Below are positions 41,636 to 49,360 of a DNA stretch of 64,000 nucleotides, piece by piece. The DNA comes from an uncultured Phycisphaerales bacterium (GTDB taxonomy: Bacteria; Planctomycetota; Phycisphaerae; Sedimentisphaerales; Anaerobacaceae). Location: assembly GCA_903857265.1 (NCBI GenBank), contig CAIODZ010000047.1, positions 1 to 64,000 of the forward strand, given 5' to 3'. Numbering within the stretch: the stretch's first letter is position 1; every line of letters starts with the position of its first letter. Under the pieces are notes generated by a model. That model was not told the DNA's origin and searched no databases. It saw only the letters and a program-made list of their open reading frames with translations. The position numbers and the translations under genes were made by a program.

Positions 41636-43873
41636 TTACTGGTTGTTCTGTGCCGTCTTGATTACCGCATAATAAGCCGGCTTGGATTTTAGATTGCGGT
41701 CAAAAAGCAAAGGATAATCCGCTCGCCCCTCGATGGGCCAGCGGTTTAGCCACGATTGACCATCCTGAACCCCCCAGAACGTCACCCGGCTGATTTTGTC
41801 GGCATGCTTGTGAAAAACCGCGAACAATTCCCCGTAACGCTTTGCAAGTTTTTCCTGCACCTCGGCGGGCAGCGTATCGGGATATGGGTTAAATTTTTTC
41901 TGTAACGCGGGGTCATTTTTAATATCACCGTCCGTGCTGCTGTCGTAACAAGGCAATACCGAAACGTCTATTTCTGAAATTATCACCTTGACCCCAGATT
42001 GAGAAAGGGCGACGATGCTGCTCTCTATCGCGTCCGGCGACGGGCTGTAAAGCCCCCAGTGTGCCTGCATCCCTATGCCGTCGATGCGGACGCCCTTCGC
42101 TTTAAGTATGCCGACCAGCCGAACGATACTGTCTATATCTTTTTTGGACCACACATTATAGTCGTTGTAATACAACTCAGCGTTGGGGTCGGCTTCGTGA
42201 GCATATTCGAAGGCCTTCTGGATGTAATCCCTGCCGATGATTTTGCACCATTTTGTTTCGAGCATCTGGCCGTCATTTCCAACGGCCTCGTTGACTACGT
42301 CCCAGCCGTTTATCCGGCCTTTGTACCGGCCAACAACCGTCAATATATGCTCCCGCATACGCTTGAGAAGGACTTCTCGGCTGACCGTTTTGCCGGTGTC
42401 ATCCTGAAACACCCAGTCAGGAATCTGGTACGGGGCGATAAGAACGTGACCTACAATGAACATTTTATTTTTCTCGCCCAGTGTCACATAACTGTCTGCC
42501 ATATCAAAATTATATTTCCCCGGCTCAGGATGAACGTATGACCATTTCAAAAAATGTTCCGGTGTAATCGAGTTGAATTGCGACGGCACCACCGAAAGGT
42601 CATTCGCATCCTTACCGGAAAGCTGATAGCAGTTCAGTGCCGCACCGACGCGAAAATCATTCTTGAAAATGTCCTTGAGCGAATACTGATTGCTGTCCGC
42701 AATTAAATACGTCGATTTGGACGTTGCTTTACATGTTACGGTGCTGCGCATCGGTTCTTCGGCTATACTTCGGGTCATCGGCAGCGTCAGCAGCCCGATT
42801 AAAATAACAACAAGCGCCCCATGAAGATTCAGCTTTGCGTTTTTAGGCGCGGGTCCGTTCAGCATCTTTTTAATGCGTCCAGCAAGCGCGCTCCTCGATT
42901 CGACAACACCTATCGAACGCATACTAAGTACCGGCTGCCCGAAAGCAAATCTCGCAATATTCAAAAGCGTCTCCGGGTAATGAGGCGACTTTTCCCCAAG
43001 AGCTACCTGCACCGCCTCGTCAACCGCCTGCTCACGAACACGCCTTATCATCCAGTTGGCAAGCCATATAAAAGGGTTGTAGAAATAAACAATTTGCAGC
43101 AGCGTCTGAACAAGGTTTACCCATAAATCACTGCGTCTTATATGTGCCAGCTCGTGCATTAACACAATTTTAAACTGCCCGGCATCGAGATTTGCGGTAA
43201 GCCACCGGGGCAAAAGTATAACCGGTCTGAAAAGCCCGCATACCGCCGGACTTGTCGCGTTTGGCGATTCCTTCAGCCCCACACACCCGCCGATGCTCAT
43301 TGTTTTGCGACAGTCCTCAAGCGTATCCCTTATTTCACCGCCGGCTTCCTTTGACTGCCGCACTAAACCCCGGACAAACATCACCCGCTGCATCAGCAAT
43401 AAAAGCATCGCGCCAACAACAATCAACCACAGCAGCAATACTCCCCCTTGCCAGGTTAGTATTTCCGAAGATTCATTTGATTGGATAAGGGATGAAACAG
43501 GCCGCTTCAGCAGAGCAAGCTGCTCTGCGGAAAGTGTATTTAACTGTGATTCGGCTGTAGCGTCAGAAGAAAGCCGGATGCCCGAAATGTTGCCCGCCTG
43601 CGGCTTTCCATGGGAGGCGAGTTTAACTAAGCCCGCCGGCACTATCATAAATTGTCCGATACTCACAGGGCTTGACAACGACGTCGGCAAAACCAGCTTC
43701 ACTATCACCAGCATCCACAGCCCATAGCGGAATACCGCGCCAACTTTTCTTCGCAGTATATAATCCGCCGCCAGCAATATTACCACCAGCATGCCCGACT
43801 GCCACAGCATTGGCCACGCAAACTCCACAAATCCTTTTCCCGCTGAATTTATTAGCTCAAGCACGTTGCTCAT
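41636..43873 (-). CDS. BlaR1-like M56 peptidase fused to a GH10 xylanase domain
   Basis: A two-module membrane protein of 745 residues. Residues ~1-370 are an M56 (BlaR1/MecR1) peptidase with about four membrane helices (~16-40, ~50-70, ~141-165, ~350-368) and the zinc motif HELAH at 240-244, with 'EQAVDEAV' at 281 as a further ligand region. After the last helix the chain continues as a GH10 domain (~400-740). The acid/base Glu is E529 in 'WDVVNEA', the nucleophile E634 in 'ISEIDV', and 'FWGVQDGQSW' supplies the aglycone-side Trp. In BlaR1 the same position holds the extracellular penicillin sensor, so xylan or xylo-oligosaccharide sensing is inferred. It is 39 bases after a BlaI-type repressor gene. 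The normal GH10 'LVWHSQ' reads 'LIAPYQ'. Confidence 0.93.
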   Translation of the reverse strand: MSNVLELINSAGKGFVEFAWPMLWQSGMLVVILLAADYILRRKVGAVFRYGLWMLVIVKLVLPTSLSSPVSIGQFMIVPAGLVKLASHGKPQAGNISGIRLSSDATAESQLNTLSAEQLALLKRPVSSLIQSNESSEILTWQGGVLLLWLIVVGAMLLLLMQRVMFVRGLVRQSKEAGGEIRDTLEDCRKTMSIGGCVGLKESPNATSPAVCGLFRPVILLPRWLTANLDAGQFKIVLMHELAHIRRSDLWVNLVQTLLQIVYFYNPFIWLANWMIRRVREQAVDEAVQVALGEKSPHYPETLLNIARFAFGQPVLSMRSIGVVESRSALAGRIKKMLNGPAPKNAKLNLHGALVVILIGLLTLPMTRSIAEEPMRSTVTCKATSKSTYLIADSNQYSLKDIFKNDFRVGAALNCYQLSGKDANDLSVVPSQFNSITPEHFLKWSYVHPEPGKYNFDMADSYVTLGEKNKMFIVGHVLIAPYQIPDWVFQDDTGKTVSREVLLKRMREHILTVVGRYKGRINGWDVVNEAVGNDGQMLETKWCKIIGRDYIQKAFEYAHEADPNAELYYNDYNVWSKKDIDSIVRLVGILKAKGVRIDGIGMQAHWGLYSPSPDAIESSIVALSQSGVKVIISEIDVSVLPCYDSSTDGDIKNDPALQKKFNPYPDTLPAEVQEKLAKRYGELFAVFHKHADKISRVTFWGVQDGQSWLNRWPIEGRADYPLLFDRNLKSKPAYYAVIKTAQNNQ

Positions 43874-43912
43874 AAGTGCTTTGTCCCATCAAACGGTCTT
43901 CTCTCTCGTGGC

Positions 43913-44302
43913 TTACTTTTTTGCTTTTTCCTTCTTGCTTTTTATCATTGCTTCGAGCTGGTTCAGCTCTTCTTCCGTCAAACTTTTACTGTCTAACAGA
44001 AATTGCATCATCGGCGTCATCGCTCCGCCGAATGCCCTTTTGACTGCACGCATAATCTCGCCCCTCTGCGCCTCTTTTTTCGTGATAACAGAGTTGTACA
44101 GGATGAGATTGCGGATTCTTTGTGTCCGCAGCAGTCCCTTGGCGACCATCCGGTCCATCATTGTCTTTACCGTGCTGTAACTCCAGCCGGTTTTCTTTTC
44201 AAGCTCTTCCTGGATTGTCGGCGCGGCACACGGCTCGTTGTCCCACACGGCCTGTATAATCGCCCATTCTCCGGCTGTTAGCTCCGATTGACTTTTTACC
44301 AT
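43913..44302 (-). CDS. BlaI/MecI/CopY family transcriptional repressor
   Basis: Winged-helix repressor that BlaR1-type peptidases inactivate by cleavage. 'LTAGEWAIIQAVWD' is helix 1, 'WSYSTVKTMMDRMVAKGLL' is the recognition helix and wing region, and the C-terminal dimerisation helices follow ('SLTEEELNQLEAMI'). About 129 residues, standard. The start is set at ATG 44302 (MVKSQSELT), with AGGGG 7 bases upstream; the ORF-track TTG at 44332 would add 10 residues. It is the first gene of a two-gene operon with the M56-GH10 gene, exactly the blaI-blaR1 layout. A palindrome in its promoter is the likely operator. Confidence 0.93.
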   Translation of the reverse strand: MVKSQSELTAGEWAIIQAVWDNEPCAAPTIQEELEKKTGWSYSTVKTMMDRMVAKGLLRTQRIRNLILYNSVITKKEAQRGEIMRAVKRAFGGAMTPMMQFLLDSKSLTEEELNQLEAMIKSKKEKAKK

Positions 44303-44333
44303 AGTTTGCCCCTTAATTATTTTTATCTGCACA

Positions 44334-44363
44334 ATAGTACTCTACAAGTGTAGAGAAAGTCAA
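44334..44363 (-). promoter_or_regulatory. Promoter of the blaI-type / M56-GH10 operon
   Basis: On the minus strand TTGACT, an 18-base spacer, TACTAT. The spacer is almost wholly the operator palindrome at 44340-44355. Confidence 0.65.
44340..44355. promoter_or_regulatory. Putative BlaI-type operator
   Basis: CTCTACA-AG-TGTAGAG is a perfect 7-2-7 inverted repeat with the TACA/TGTA core seen in BlaI/MecI operators. It lies between the -35 and -10 boxes, so a bound repressor would block RNA polymerase and the operon would be autoregulated. Confidence 0.75.
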
Positions 44364-44423
44364 GAATAAAAACATATTTTTTTTCAGGTAGGGGGGAATC
44401 CCATGCCGCAAACCGCTGAAAAT

Positions 44424-45059
44424 CTACTTTAACTCGACAGACCAATAAGCGTTGTCCAAGAACTGTTTCCAACTGCTGTAACGCTGATGGCCTAAGTGAA
44501 TGTGAATAAGCGGGCTGTGTTTGGGCCTGACTGGTTTTTGTATCAGGGCCATTCCCGCCTGCTGGGGCGTTCTGCCGCCTTTTTTGACGTTGCAGCCGGT
44601 GCAGGCGCAGACGATATTAGTCCAGGTGGCCTTGCCGCCGGCACTTCGCGGAAGGACGTGGTCAAGTGAAAGTTCGCTGATGGGTTGTTTTTTGCCGCAA
44701 TACTGACAGCGGTTTTTGTCGCGGGCGAAGATGTTCCTGCGGTTGAATTTTACCTCGCTTCTGGGCAGGCGGTCATAAAACAAGAGGCGAATTATCCTCG
44801 GCACAGCTACATATATATTGACCGTTGATACCCAGTCATAATTATCCGGCTCGAAATTGCGTTTTAGCTCGCTGACATCGCACCAGCTCTGAAAGTCGTA
44901 ATTGGCGTATGAACCCTCTTCGTATGAAACAACCTCCGCCAGCCGACGACAAAGCAGGGAAAACGCGCGTCTGGCGCCGATTATGCGGATGGCCATATAG
45001 TTCTTGTTCAGGACAAGAACATTACAATCGAGACCTGATTCAAGCCCTGCGGATAACAT
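44424..45059 (-). CDS. HNH endonuclease domain protein
   Basis: A 211-residue protein with a C-terminal HNH nuclease module. 'CQYCGKKQPISELSLDHVLPRSAGGKATW' is a zinc CxxC plus the catalytic 'DHVLPRS' His, and 'NIVCACTGCNVKKGGRTP' completes the zinc site and N residue. The N-terminal part ('NVLVLNKNYMAIRIIGARRAFSLLCR') is typical of the stand-alone HNH proteins found on the chromosomes of many Planctomycetes, cyanobacteria and others, whose role is not settled. No toxin or phage context is visible, so a housekeeping nuclease is more likely than a mobile element. Confidence 0.85.
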   Translation of the reverse strand: MLSAGLESGLDCNVLVLNKNYMAIRIIGARRAFSLLCRRLAEVVSYEEGSYANYDFQSWCDVSELKRNFEPDNYDWVSTVNIYVAVPRIIRLLFYDRLPRSEVKFNRRNIFARDKNRCQYCGKKQPISELSLDHVLPRSAGGKATWTNIVCACTGCNVKKGGRTPQQAGMALIQKPVRPKHSPLIHIHLGHQRYSSWKQFLDNAYWSVELK

Positions 45060-45206
45060 AGCCGGAAATTGCCTTCTTTCTTTGCCTTTCCATTCACCGC
45101 CTTACTATTGAAATAGCAGATATTATGGGAGGTTGCAAGAAAAAACTAACGGTATTACAGATGGTTTACCTGCCCGGGGTTGTTTCTGGAGTGGCGCTTT
45201 TTTGTC

Positions 45207-45226
45207 ATTCCCGCGGAAGCGGGAAT
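45207..45226. repeat. REP-like hairpin ATTCCCGC-GGAA-GCGGGAAT
   Basis: A perfect 8-base stem with a 4-base loop, flanked by GTC and CCAG, just past the end of the cold-shock gene. The wider unit 'CATTCCCGCG..AAGCGGGAATCCAG' is of a type widespread as dispersed bacterial repeats, and a degenerate copy is at 60101. A minus-strand T-tract is lacking, so it is not a normal terminator. Confidence 0.65.
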
Positions 45227-45234
45227 CCAGTTTC

Positions 45235-45489
45235 TTATTCGGCTTTCGATTTTCCTTGCGTCTCGTCTTTTTTTGCCGGCATCTTGGCCGAAAGAGGAAC
45301 TACGTTCTCTGCCCTCGGTCCCTTTTCTCCCTGCACGATATCGAAGGTAACCGGGTCGCCTTCTTCGAGTGTCTTGTATCCCTCGCTGCTTATGCTTGAG
45401 TAGTGCACGAAAACGTCTTTACCGTCCGCCGCCGCGATAAAGCCGTAACCCTTCCTTGAGTTAAACCATTTCACCGTTCCCTCTGACAT
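45235..45489 (-). CDS. Cold-shock domain protein (CspA family)
   Basis: Small RNA/DNA-binding OB-fold protein that melts secondary structure. '[30 protein letters not shown]' contains RNP1 (KGYGFI) and RNP2 (VFVHY). The start is set at ATG 45489 ([10 protein letters not shown]); the ORF-track start adds 25 unrelated residues. About 84 residues, slightly longer than CspA because of a charged C-terminal tail ([16 protein letters not shown]). Confidence 0.93.
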   Translation of the reverse strand: MSEGTVKWFNSRKGYGFIAAADGKDVFVHYSSISSEGYKTLEEGDPVTFDIVQGEKGPRAENVVPLSAKMPAKKDETQGKSKAE

Positions 45490-45566
45490 ATACCGCCCCA
45501 CTTCAACAACTATAACGCAGATATGCTTTTCAATATTTATTATTCGCCGCTCGGTTTCTGCCAATT

Positions 45567-45591
45567 GAGTATCGAACGGCGAGTATCGATA
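45567..45591 (+). repeat. 'GAGTATCGA' short repeat
   Basis: GAGTATCGA occurs twice, 14 bases apart, between the cold-shock and HU genes. Related to the CGAG/ATCGA cassette within mutL. Confidence 0.4.
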
Positions 45592-45592
45592 T

Positions 45593-45904
45593 TTATTTTG
45601 TCCCCGCCGACTCGCGGATACCAGAACTCATACGGTCCTTCATCAATCGGCCCATTTTGAACTTCACCGTCCTTTTGGCCGGCACATCCACTCGCTGAAG
45701 CGTCTTCGGGTTCTGCGCGACGCGAGACGCACGGGTCCTCGTTTCAAATACCCCGAAATCGCGAAACTCCAGGCGGTTGCCCTTCATCAACTCAGCGGTC
45801 ATCGTGTCGAGGAATGTTTGAATGATTCGCTTGACTGTTACGCGCTTCGCCTGTGTGTCTTTTGCAATACGATCGATAAGTTCTTTTTTTGTAACTGTTG
45901 TCAT
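45593..45904 (-). CDS. HU/IHF family DNA-binding protein
   Basis: Nucleoid-associated DNA-bending protein, 103 residues. '[31 protein letters not shown]' is the N-terminal helical dimerisation part, and '[24 protein letters not shown]' leads to the beta-arm ('RNP' reads QNPKT). A short C-terminal extension ([16 protein letters not shown]) is present. RBS and ATG are good. The long intergenic region on its upstream side probably holds its promoter. Confidence 0.92.
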   Translation of the reverse strand: MTTVTKKELIDRIAKDTQAKRVTVKRIIQTFLDTMTAELMKGNRLEFRDFGVFETRTRASRVAQNPKTLQRVDVPAKRTVKFKMGRLMKDRMSSGIRESAGTK

Positions 45905-46421
45905 ATGTTACCTCGCTTCAACGAACAACATGCGGCAAATTAAATCCCTTGTCACAGGAAAACCACCGCCTGACCCTAACCCGCTTTCTGACCATTCGGG
46001 TCCCATTGTTTACCTCTGCAAATCCTCTTTAAACGTTGTCGCGGCAAATAAGCCGAGTAACTGCAAGTAACTATACTATAACGACTTCGACGCGACAAGA
46101 AATTTTTATCGAAAAAATTTTCGCCTGTTCGAAATCTGGCTCATCCCCGGTTTTGAATCGGGCACAAACTTGTTGGCCTGTGGCACTCGAATAATCGCCG
46201 GAATGAGTGCAGTTTTTTCGCCATTGGCAGAACAATGCTAAATACCGCCTTGCCCAGCTTACATTACTTGTTTAGGGGCTTAAGAAATGAGATACTACTC
46301 CCAAACTGGGGATGAGTCAGGTTATGCGCGGGTTGACCGGCAGGGCATATCTGCTATAATACCGGCGGCCTTGGCAGAATAGGCCGCGAACAGGAAACGA
46401 TTTTCCGAAAAGGCGGTTCTT
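45905..46421. other. 517-base divergent intergenic region between hup and lpxD
   Basis: Separates the HU gene (minus) from lpxD (plus). It holds the lpxD promoter at 46333-46360 and a minus-strand TATAGT-type hexamer near 46070-46078 for HU without a clear -35. No convincing gene, tRNA or structured RNA was seen in the rest. Confidence 0.6.
46333..46360 (+). promoter_or_regulatory. Sigma70-type promoter for lpxD-lpxI
   Basis: TTGACC, 16 bases, TATAAT, about 60 bases upstream of the lpxD ATG. One of the best promoter matches in the window. Confidence 0.65.
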
Positions 46422-47495
46422 ATGACGACCAAAACCTTAGGCGAACTGGCCCAGTATGTCGGCGGACGCGTCCTCGGCGACGCGAACATCAAGATTCGTT
46501 CCGCCGCGACATTAGGCAGGGCCGGCGAAGGCGATATAAGTTTTCTCAGCAATGACAAATACGAAAAGCAGCTGCTCACGACAAAAGCCAGCGCTGTGAT
46601 TGTCGGCAAGGAAACTGTCGCCGCGGGCGCGGTGCCGCTTTTGGTGGCCGAAGACCCGTATTACGCTTTTATGCAGATTATGGTGCTGCTGCACGGTCAT
46701 CGCAAGCACAAGAAAATCGGCATCAGCCCCCGCGCGATTATTTCCGACAGCGCTAAAGTCGGCGCCGGCTGCCAAATCCACGATTTTGTTACAATCTCCG
46801 ACGGCGCAAAAATAGGCGACGGCTGCGTAATTTATCCCTGCACGTTCATAGGCGAAAATGTTCAGGTAGGTAACGACTGCATCCTGTATCCAAACGTCGT
46901 AATTTACGAGGGGTGTAAAATAGGCAGCCGGGTGATTATCAATTCAAACGCGACAATCGGCGAAGACGGTTTTGGTTTCGCCACGCATAACGGGGCTCAT
47001 CACAAAATACCGCAAATTGGCAGCGTTGTTATAGAGGATGACGTGGAAATAGGCGCCTGCTGCGGGATTGAGCGTGGAACGCTCAACGACACAATCATCG
47101 GGCAGGGAAGTAAACTTGGCGATTTGATTGCTATTGGTCACGGGACAAAGGTCGGGCCTCACTGCCTGCTTGTGGCACAGGTAGGTATCGCCGGCTCAAC
47201 GACACTGGGGCATCACTGTATTCTCGGCGGACAAGCGGGACTCGTCGGACATATTACTATCGGAAACTGTGTCGCAATAGGGGCACAAGCGGGCGTAATC
47301 AATAACGTTTCTGACGGCAAAGTTATATTGGGAGCACCGGCGATAGACGCAAGCCAGGGCAAACGCGCTTACGGTATGATTCAGTATCTTCCTGAGATGA
47401 AACAAAGCATCCGTGAACTTCAGGCGCAGATGAAGCAGCTTTTATCCGGCGGAGAAAATGAACCGTCCCCGGAGGATTCGAAGAATTCCGGTTAA
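46422..47495 (+). CDS. lpxD: UDP-3-O-acylglucosamine N-acyltransferase
   Basis: Third step of lipid A synthesis, adding an N-linked hydroxyacyl chain from acyl-ACP in the cytoplasm. An N-terminal uridine-binding domain ('LGRAGEGDISFLSNDKYEKQL') is followed by a left-handed beta helix of hexapeptide repeats ('ISDSAKVGAGCQIHDFVTI...'), with the catalytic-His region at 'DFGFATHNGAHHKIPQIG'-like residues ('GEDGFGFATHNGAHHKIPQ'). 'VGIAGSTTLGHHCILGGQAG' is the LpxD signature. 357 residues. AAAGG precedes the ATG. Two bases separate it from the lpxI ORF, so the pair form a lipid A operon. Confidence 0.95.
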   Translation: MTTKTLGELAQYVGGRVLGDANIKIRSAATLGRAGEGDISFLSNDKYEKQLLTTKASAVIVGKETVAAGAVPLLVAEDPYYAFMQIMVLLHGHRKHKKIGISPRAIISDSAKVGAGCQIHDFVTISDGAKIGDGCVIYPCTFIGENVQVGNDCILYPNVVIYEGCKIGSRVIINSNATIGEDGFGFATHNGAHHKIPQIGSVVIEDDVEIGACCGIERGTLNDTIIGQGSKLGDLIAIGHGTKVGPHCLLVAQVGIAGSTTLGHHCILGGQAGLVGHITIGNCVAIGAQAGVINNVSDGKVILGAPAIDASQGKRAYGMIQYLPEMKQSIRELQAQMKQLLSGGENEPSPEDSKNSG

Positions 47496-47524
47496 CTGTG
47501 GTTTTTTCTCGTTCTGAGAATGAT

Positions 47525-48361
47525 ATGGATAGCGTCAAAGTCGTCGGATTGATTGCGGGTGAAGGCCGACTCCCCTTTATGATAGCGGCCGGGGTAAGGC
47601 AGGCAGGGGGGAAAGTTATTTGCGTCGGCCTTGAAGGAAGCACGGAACAGGCGCTGGCGGATGAGGTGGATGTTTTTTATACGGTGCCGCTGGCCCGGCC
47701 GGGCAACTGGATTCGCAAATTAAAAAGACACGGCGTAACAGGCACGGTTATGGTGGGGCGTGTTGCGAAGGGACGGATTTTCACGCCTTGGCGAATCCTG
47801 AGATACCTGCCCGACTGGCGCGCGGTGCGAATATGGTACTGGCGGCTTCGCAGGAAAAACAAGCAAAACGAAACGCTGCTGTCGGCCCTGGCGGATGAGC
47901 TGGCAAGCGGAGGAATTATCCTGGAAGATTCGACGAAATACTGCAAAGAGCACCTGGCGACAAACGGCCCGATGACCGGACGAGGGCCGAGCGCATCGCT
48001 TGCTGACGACATCGAATTTGGCTGGCCCATCGTAAAAAAAATAGCGGAGATGGACATAGGCCAGGCGATTGCCGTCAAGGAACGGGAAGTTATAGCGGTC
48101 GAGGGGATTGAAGGCACGGCGGATATGATTGAACGCGCGGGTCGGCTTTGCCGGGCGGGCGGCTGGACACTTCTCAAGGCACCCAAAGCAAAAAAGGATA
48201 TGCGGTTCGATGTCCCCTGTGTTGGGCCTGATACAATAAGCTCGCTGGCGAAAAACGGCGCAAAATGCCTTGTGGTCGAAGCAGGCAAAACGATAATCAT
48301 CGACAAGCCCCAGACGCTTGCCCTGGCGGATAAAATGGGAATTTGTGTTATCGGCAAGTAG
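47525..48361 (+). CDS. lpxI: UDP-2,3-diacylglucosamine pyrophosphatase LpxI
   Basis: Hydrolyses UDP-2,3-diacylglucosamine to lipid X, replacing LpxH in many bacteria (DUF1009 family). 'VGLIAGEGRLPFMIAAGVRQ' is the N-terminal family block, 'GTVMVGRVAKGRIF' follows, and 'DIGQAIAVKEREVIAVEGIEGTADMI' and 'DMRFDVPCVGPDTI' are highly typical of LpxI. ATG 47525 is preferred (MDSVKVVGLIAG); the GTG at 47498 would add 9 residues. With lpxD just upstream, the lipid A assignment is strong. Confidence 0.94.
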   Translation: MDSVKVVGLIAGEGRLPFMIAAGVRQAGGKVICVGLEGSTEQALADEVDVFYTVPLARPGNWIRKLKRHGVTGTVMVGRVAKGRIFTPWRILRYLPDWRAVRIWYWRLRRKNKQNETLLSALADELASGGIILEDSTKYCKEHLATNGPMTGRGPSASLADDIEFGWPIVKKIAEMDIGQAIAVKEREVIAVEGIEGTADMIERAGRLCRAGGWTLLKAPKAKKDMRFDVPCVGPDTISSLAKNGAKCLVVEAGKTIIIDKPQTLALADKMGICVIGK

Positions 48362-48373
48362 ATTATCAGGCCG

Positions 48374-49360
48374 TTAAGATGCAATCTTACGCTTAATCAG
48401 CGAAACCAATCGGGGAGCCAAAGCATTCAAATCAAAATGGGCTACGGATTGTCTTGCGGCAAGACCCATCTGTATCCTGTGCTGTTCGTTGGCGATAAGA
48501 GAGGAAATTTTTTCAATCCAGTCATCAATAGTTACGGCCAGAAAGCCGTTGAGGCCGTCGCGGACAAGCTCGGCGTTGACGCCAACCGGACTTGCGACAA
48601 CGGGCAGGCCGGCGGCTTGATACTGGAGGATTTTGAAGCCGCATTTACCTCTCGTAAAATTATTGTCGGTCAGCGGCGCAAGACCTATATCGCTTTTAGC
48701 AAGCTCCGTTACTTCAGTTTCCAAAGACCACGGTCGTTTTTCGACGGGGATATTTTGCAGGTCAAAAAATTCATCCGAGATGATTCTAAGGACAACATTA
48801 TCGAAACGTGAGCCGATTTCTTCGAGTGCGGGCGATATTTGTTTTAAATGCGGCAAAGTGGGGCGGCTGCCTATCCAGACGAGACGTATTTTCCCGTCGC
48901 CGGCCTTTTTTGTGGTAGTATTGTAGGCCTTTGTATCAAGGCCGGTGGGCAGGATTTCGACATTCGGATTAAATCTTCTTGCGTATTCGGCCAGATAAAA
49001 GTTACCGGCGATGACAAGGTCAGCAAGCGTCGCGGTTCTTCTGAAAGAAGTTTGCCGTTTGTGGTGGGGCCTTTCGGGGTGTTTGTCATCGAACATTATG
49101 GCGTCGTCGAAGTCATAAATTAGTTTCTTCGCGTATTTCCTAAGATAATAAGCATCGAAGGGGTTCAGTATTTTTTTGTGAAAAAAAACAGCGTCGAAAT
49201 CGTTTGCCTGCATAAACAGCCGGCGACGAGAGATTATCCACTGCGGCAATTGCTCGACACGGCAATCGATGCCACTGGCTCTGAGAATATCGAGGTAAAC
49301 GGCTATTCGCTGCCTGAAACTGGCTCGATTAGTATTATTTGACAGAATCAAAAGTTTCAC
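48374..49360 (-). CDS. GT4-like glycosyltransferase
   Basis: A 328-residue GT-B protein. The N-terminal half ends in 'KLIYDFDDAIMFDDKHPE', a motif common in GT4 enzymes of capsule clusters. 'IRLVWIGSRPTLPHLKQISPALEEI' and 'FTRGKCGFKILQYQAAGLPVVASPVG' form the donor-binding half with the conserved KxxQY/AAGLPV block. It overlaps the upstream methyltransferase by 4 bases and is the last gene of a three-gene minus-strand unit. Confidence 0.85.
   Translation of the reverse strand: MKLLILSNNTNRASFRQRIAVYLDILRASGIDCRVEQLPQWIISRRRLFMQANDFDAVFFHKKILNPFDAYYLRKYAKKLIYDFDDAIMFDDKHPERPHHKRQTSFRRTATLADLVIAGNFYLAEYARRFNPNVEILPTGLDTKAYNTTTKKAGDGKIRLVWIGSRPTLPHLKQISPALEEIGSRFDNVVLRIISDEFFDLQNIPVEKRPWSLETEVTELAKSDIGLAPLTDNNFTRGKCGFKILQYQAAGLPVVASPVGVNAELVRDGLNGFLAVTIDDWIEKISSLIANEQHRIQMGLAARQSVAHFDLNALAPRLVSLIKRKIAS

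Noticed and set aside
44424-45059. HNH gene as part of a phage, intron or homing element
   Set aside because: No flanking repeats, integrase or split gene; neighbours are housekeeping genes.
45207-45226. Terminator for the cold-shock gene
   Set aside because: No T-tract follows on the minus strand; the unit resembles a dispersed repeat with a second copy elsewhere.
46139-46316. CTCATCCCC / GGGGATGAG inverted repeats as a structured RNA
   Set aside because: The arms are only 9 bases and about 170 bases apart; probably chance.
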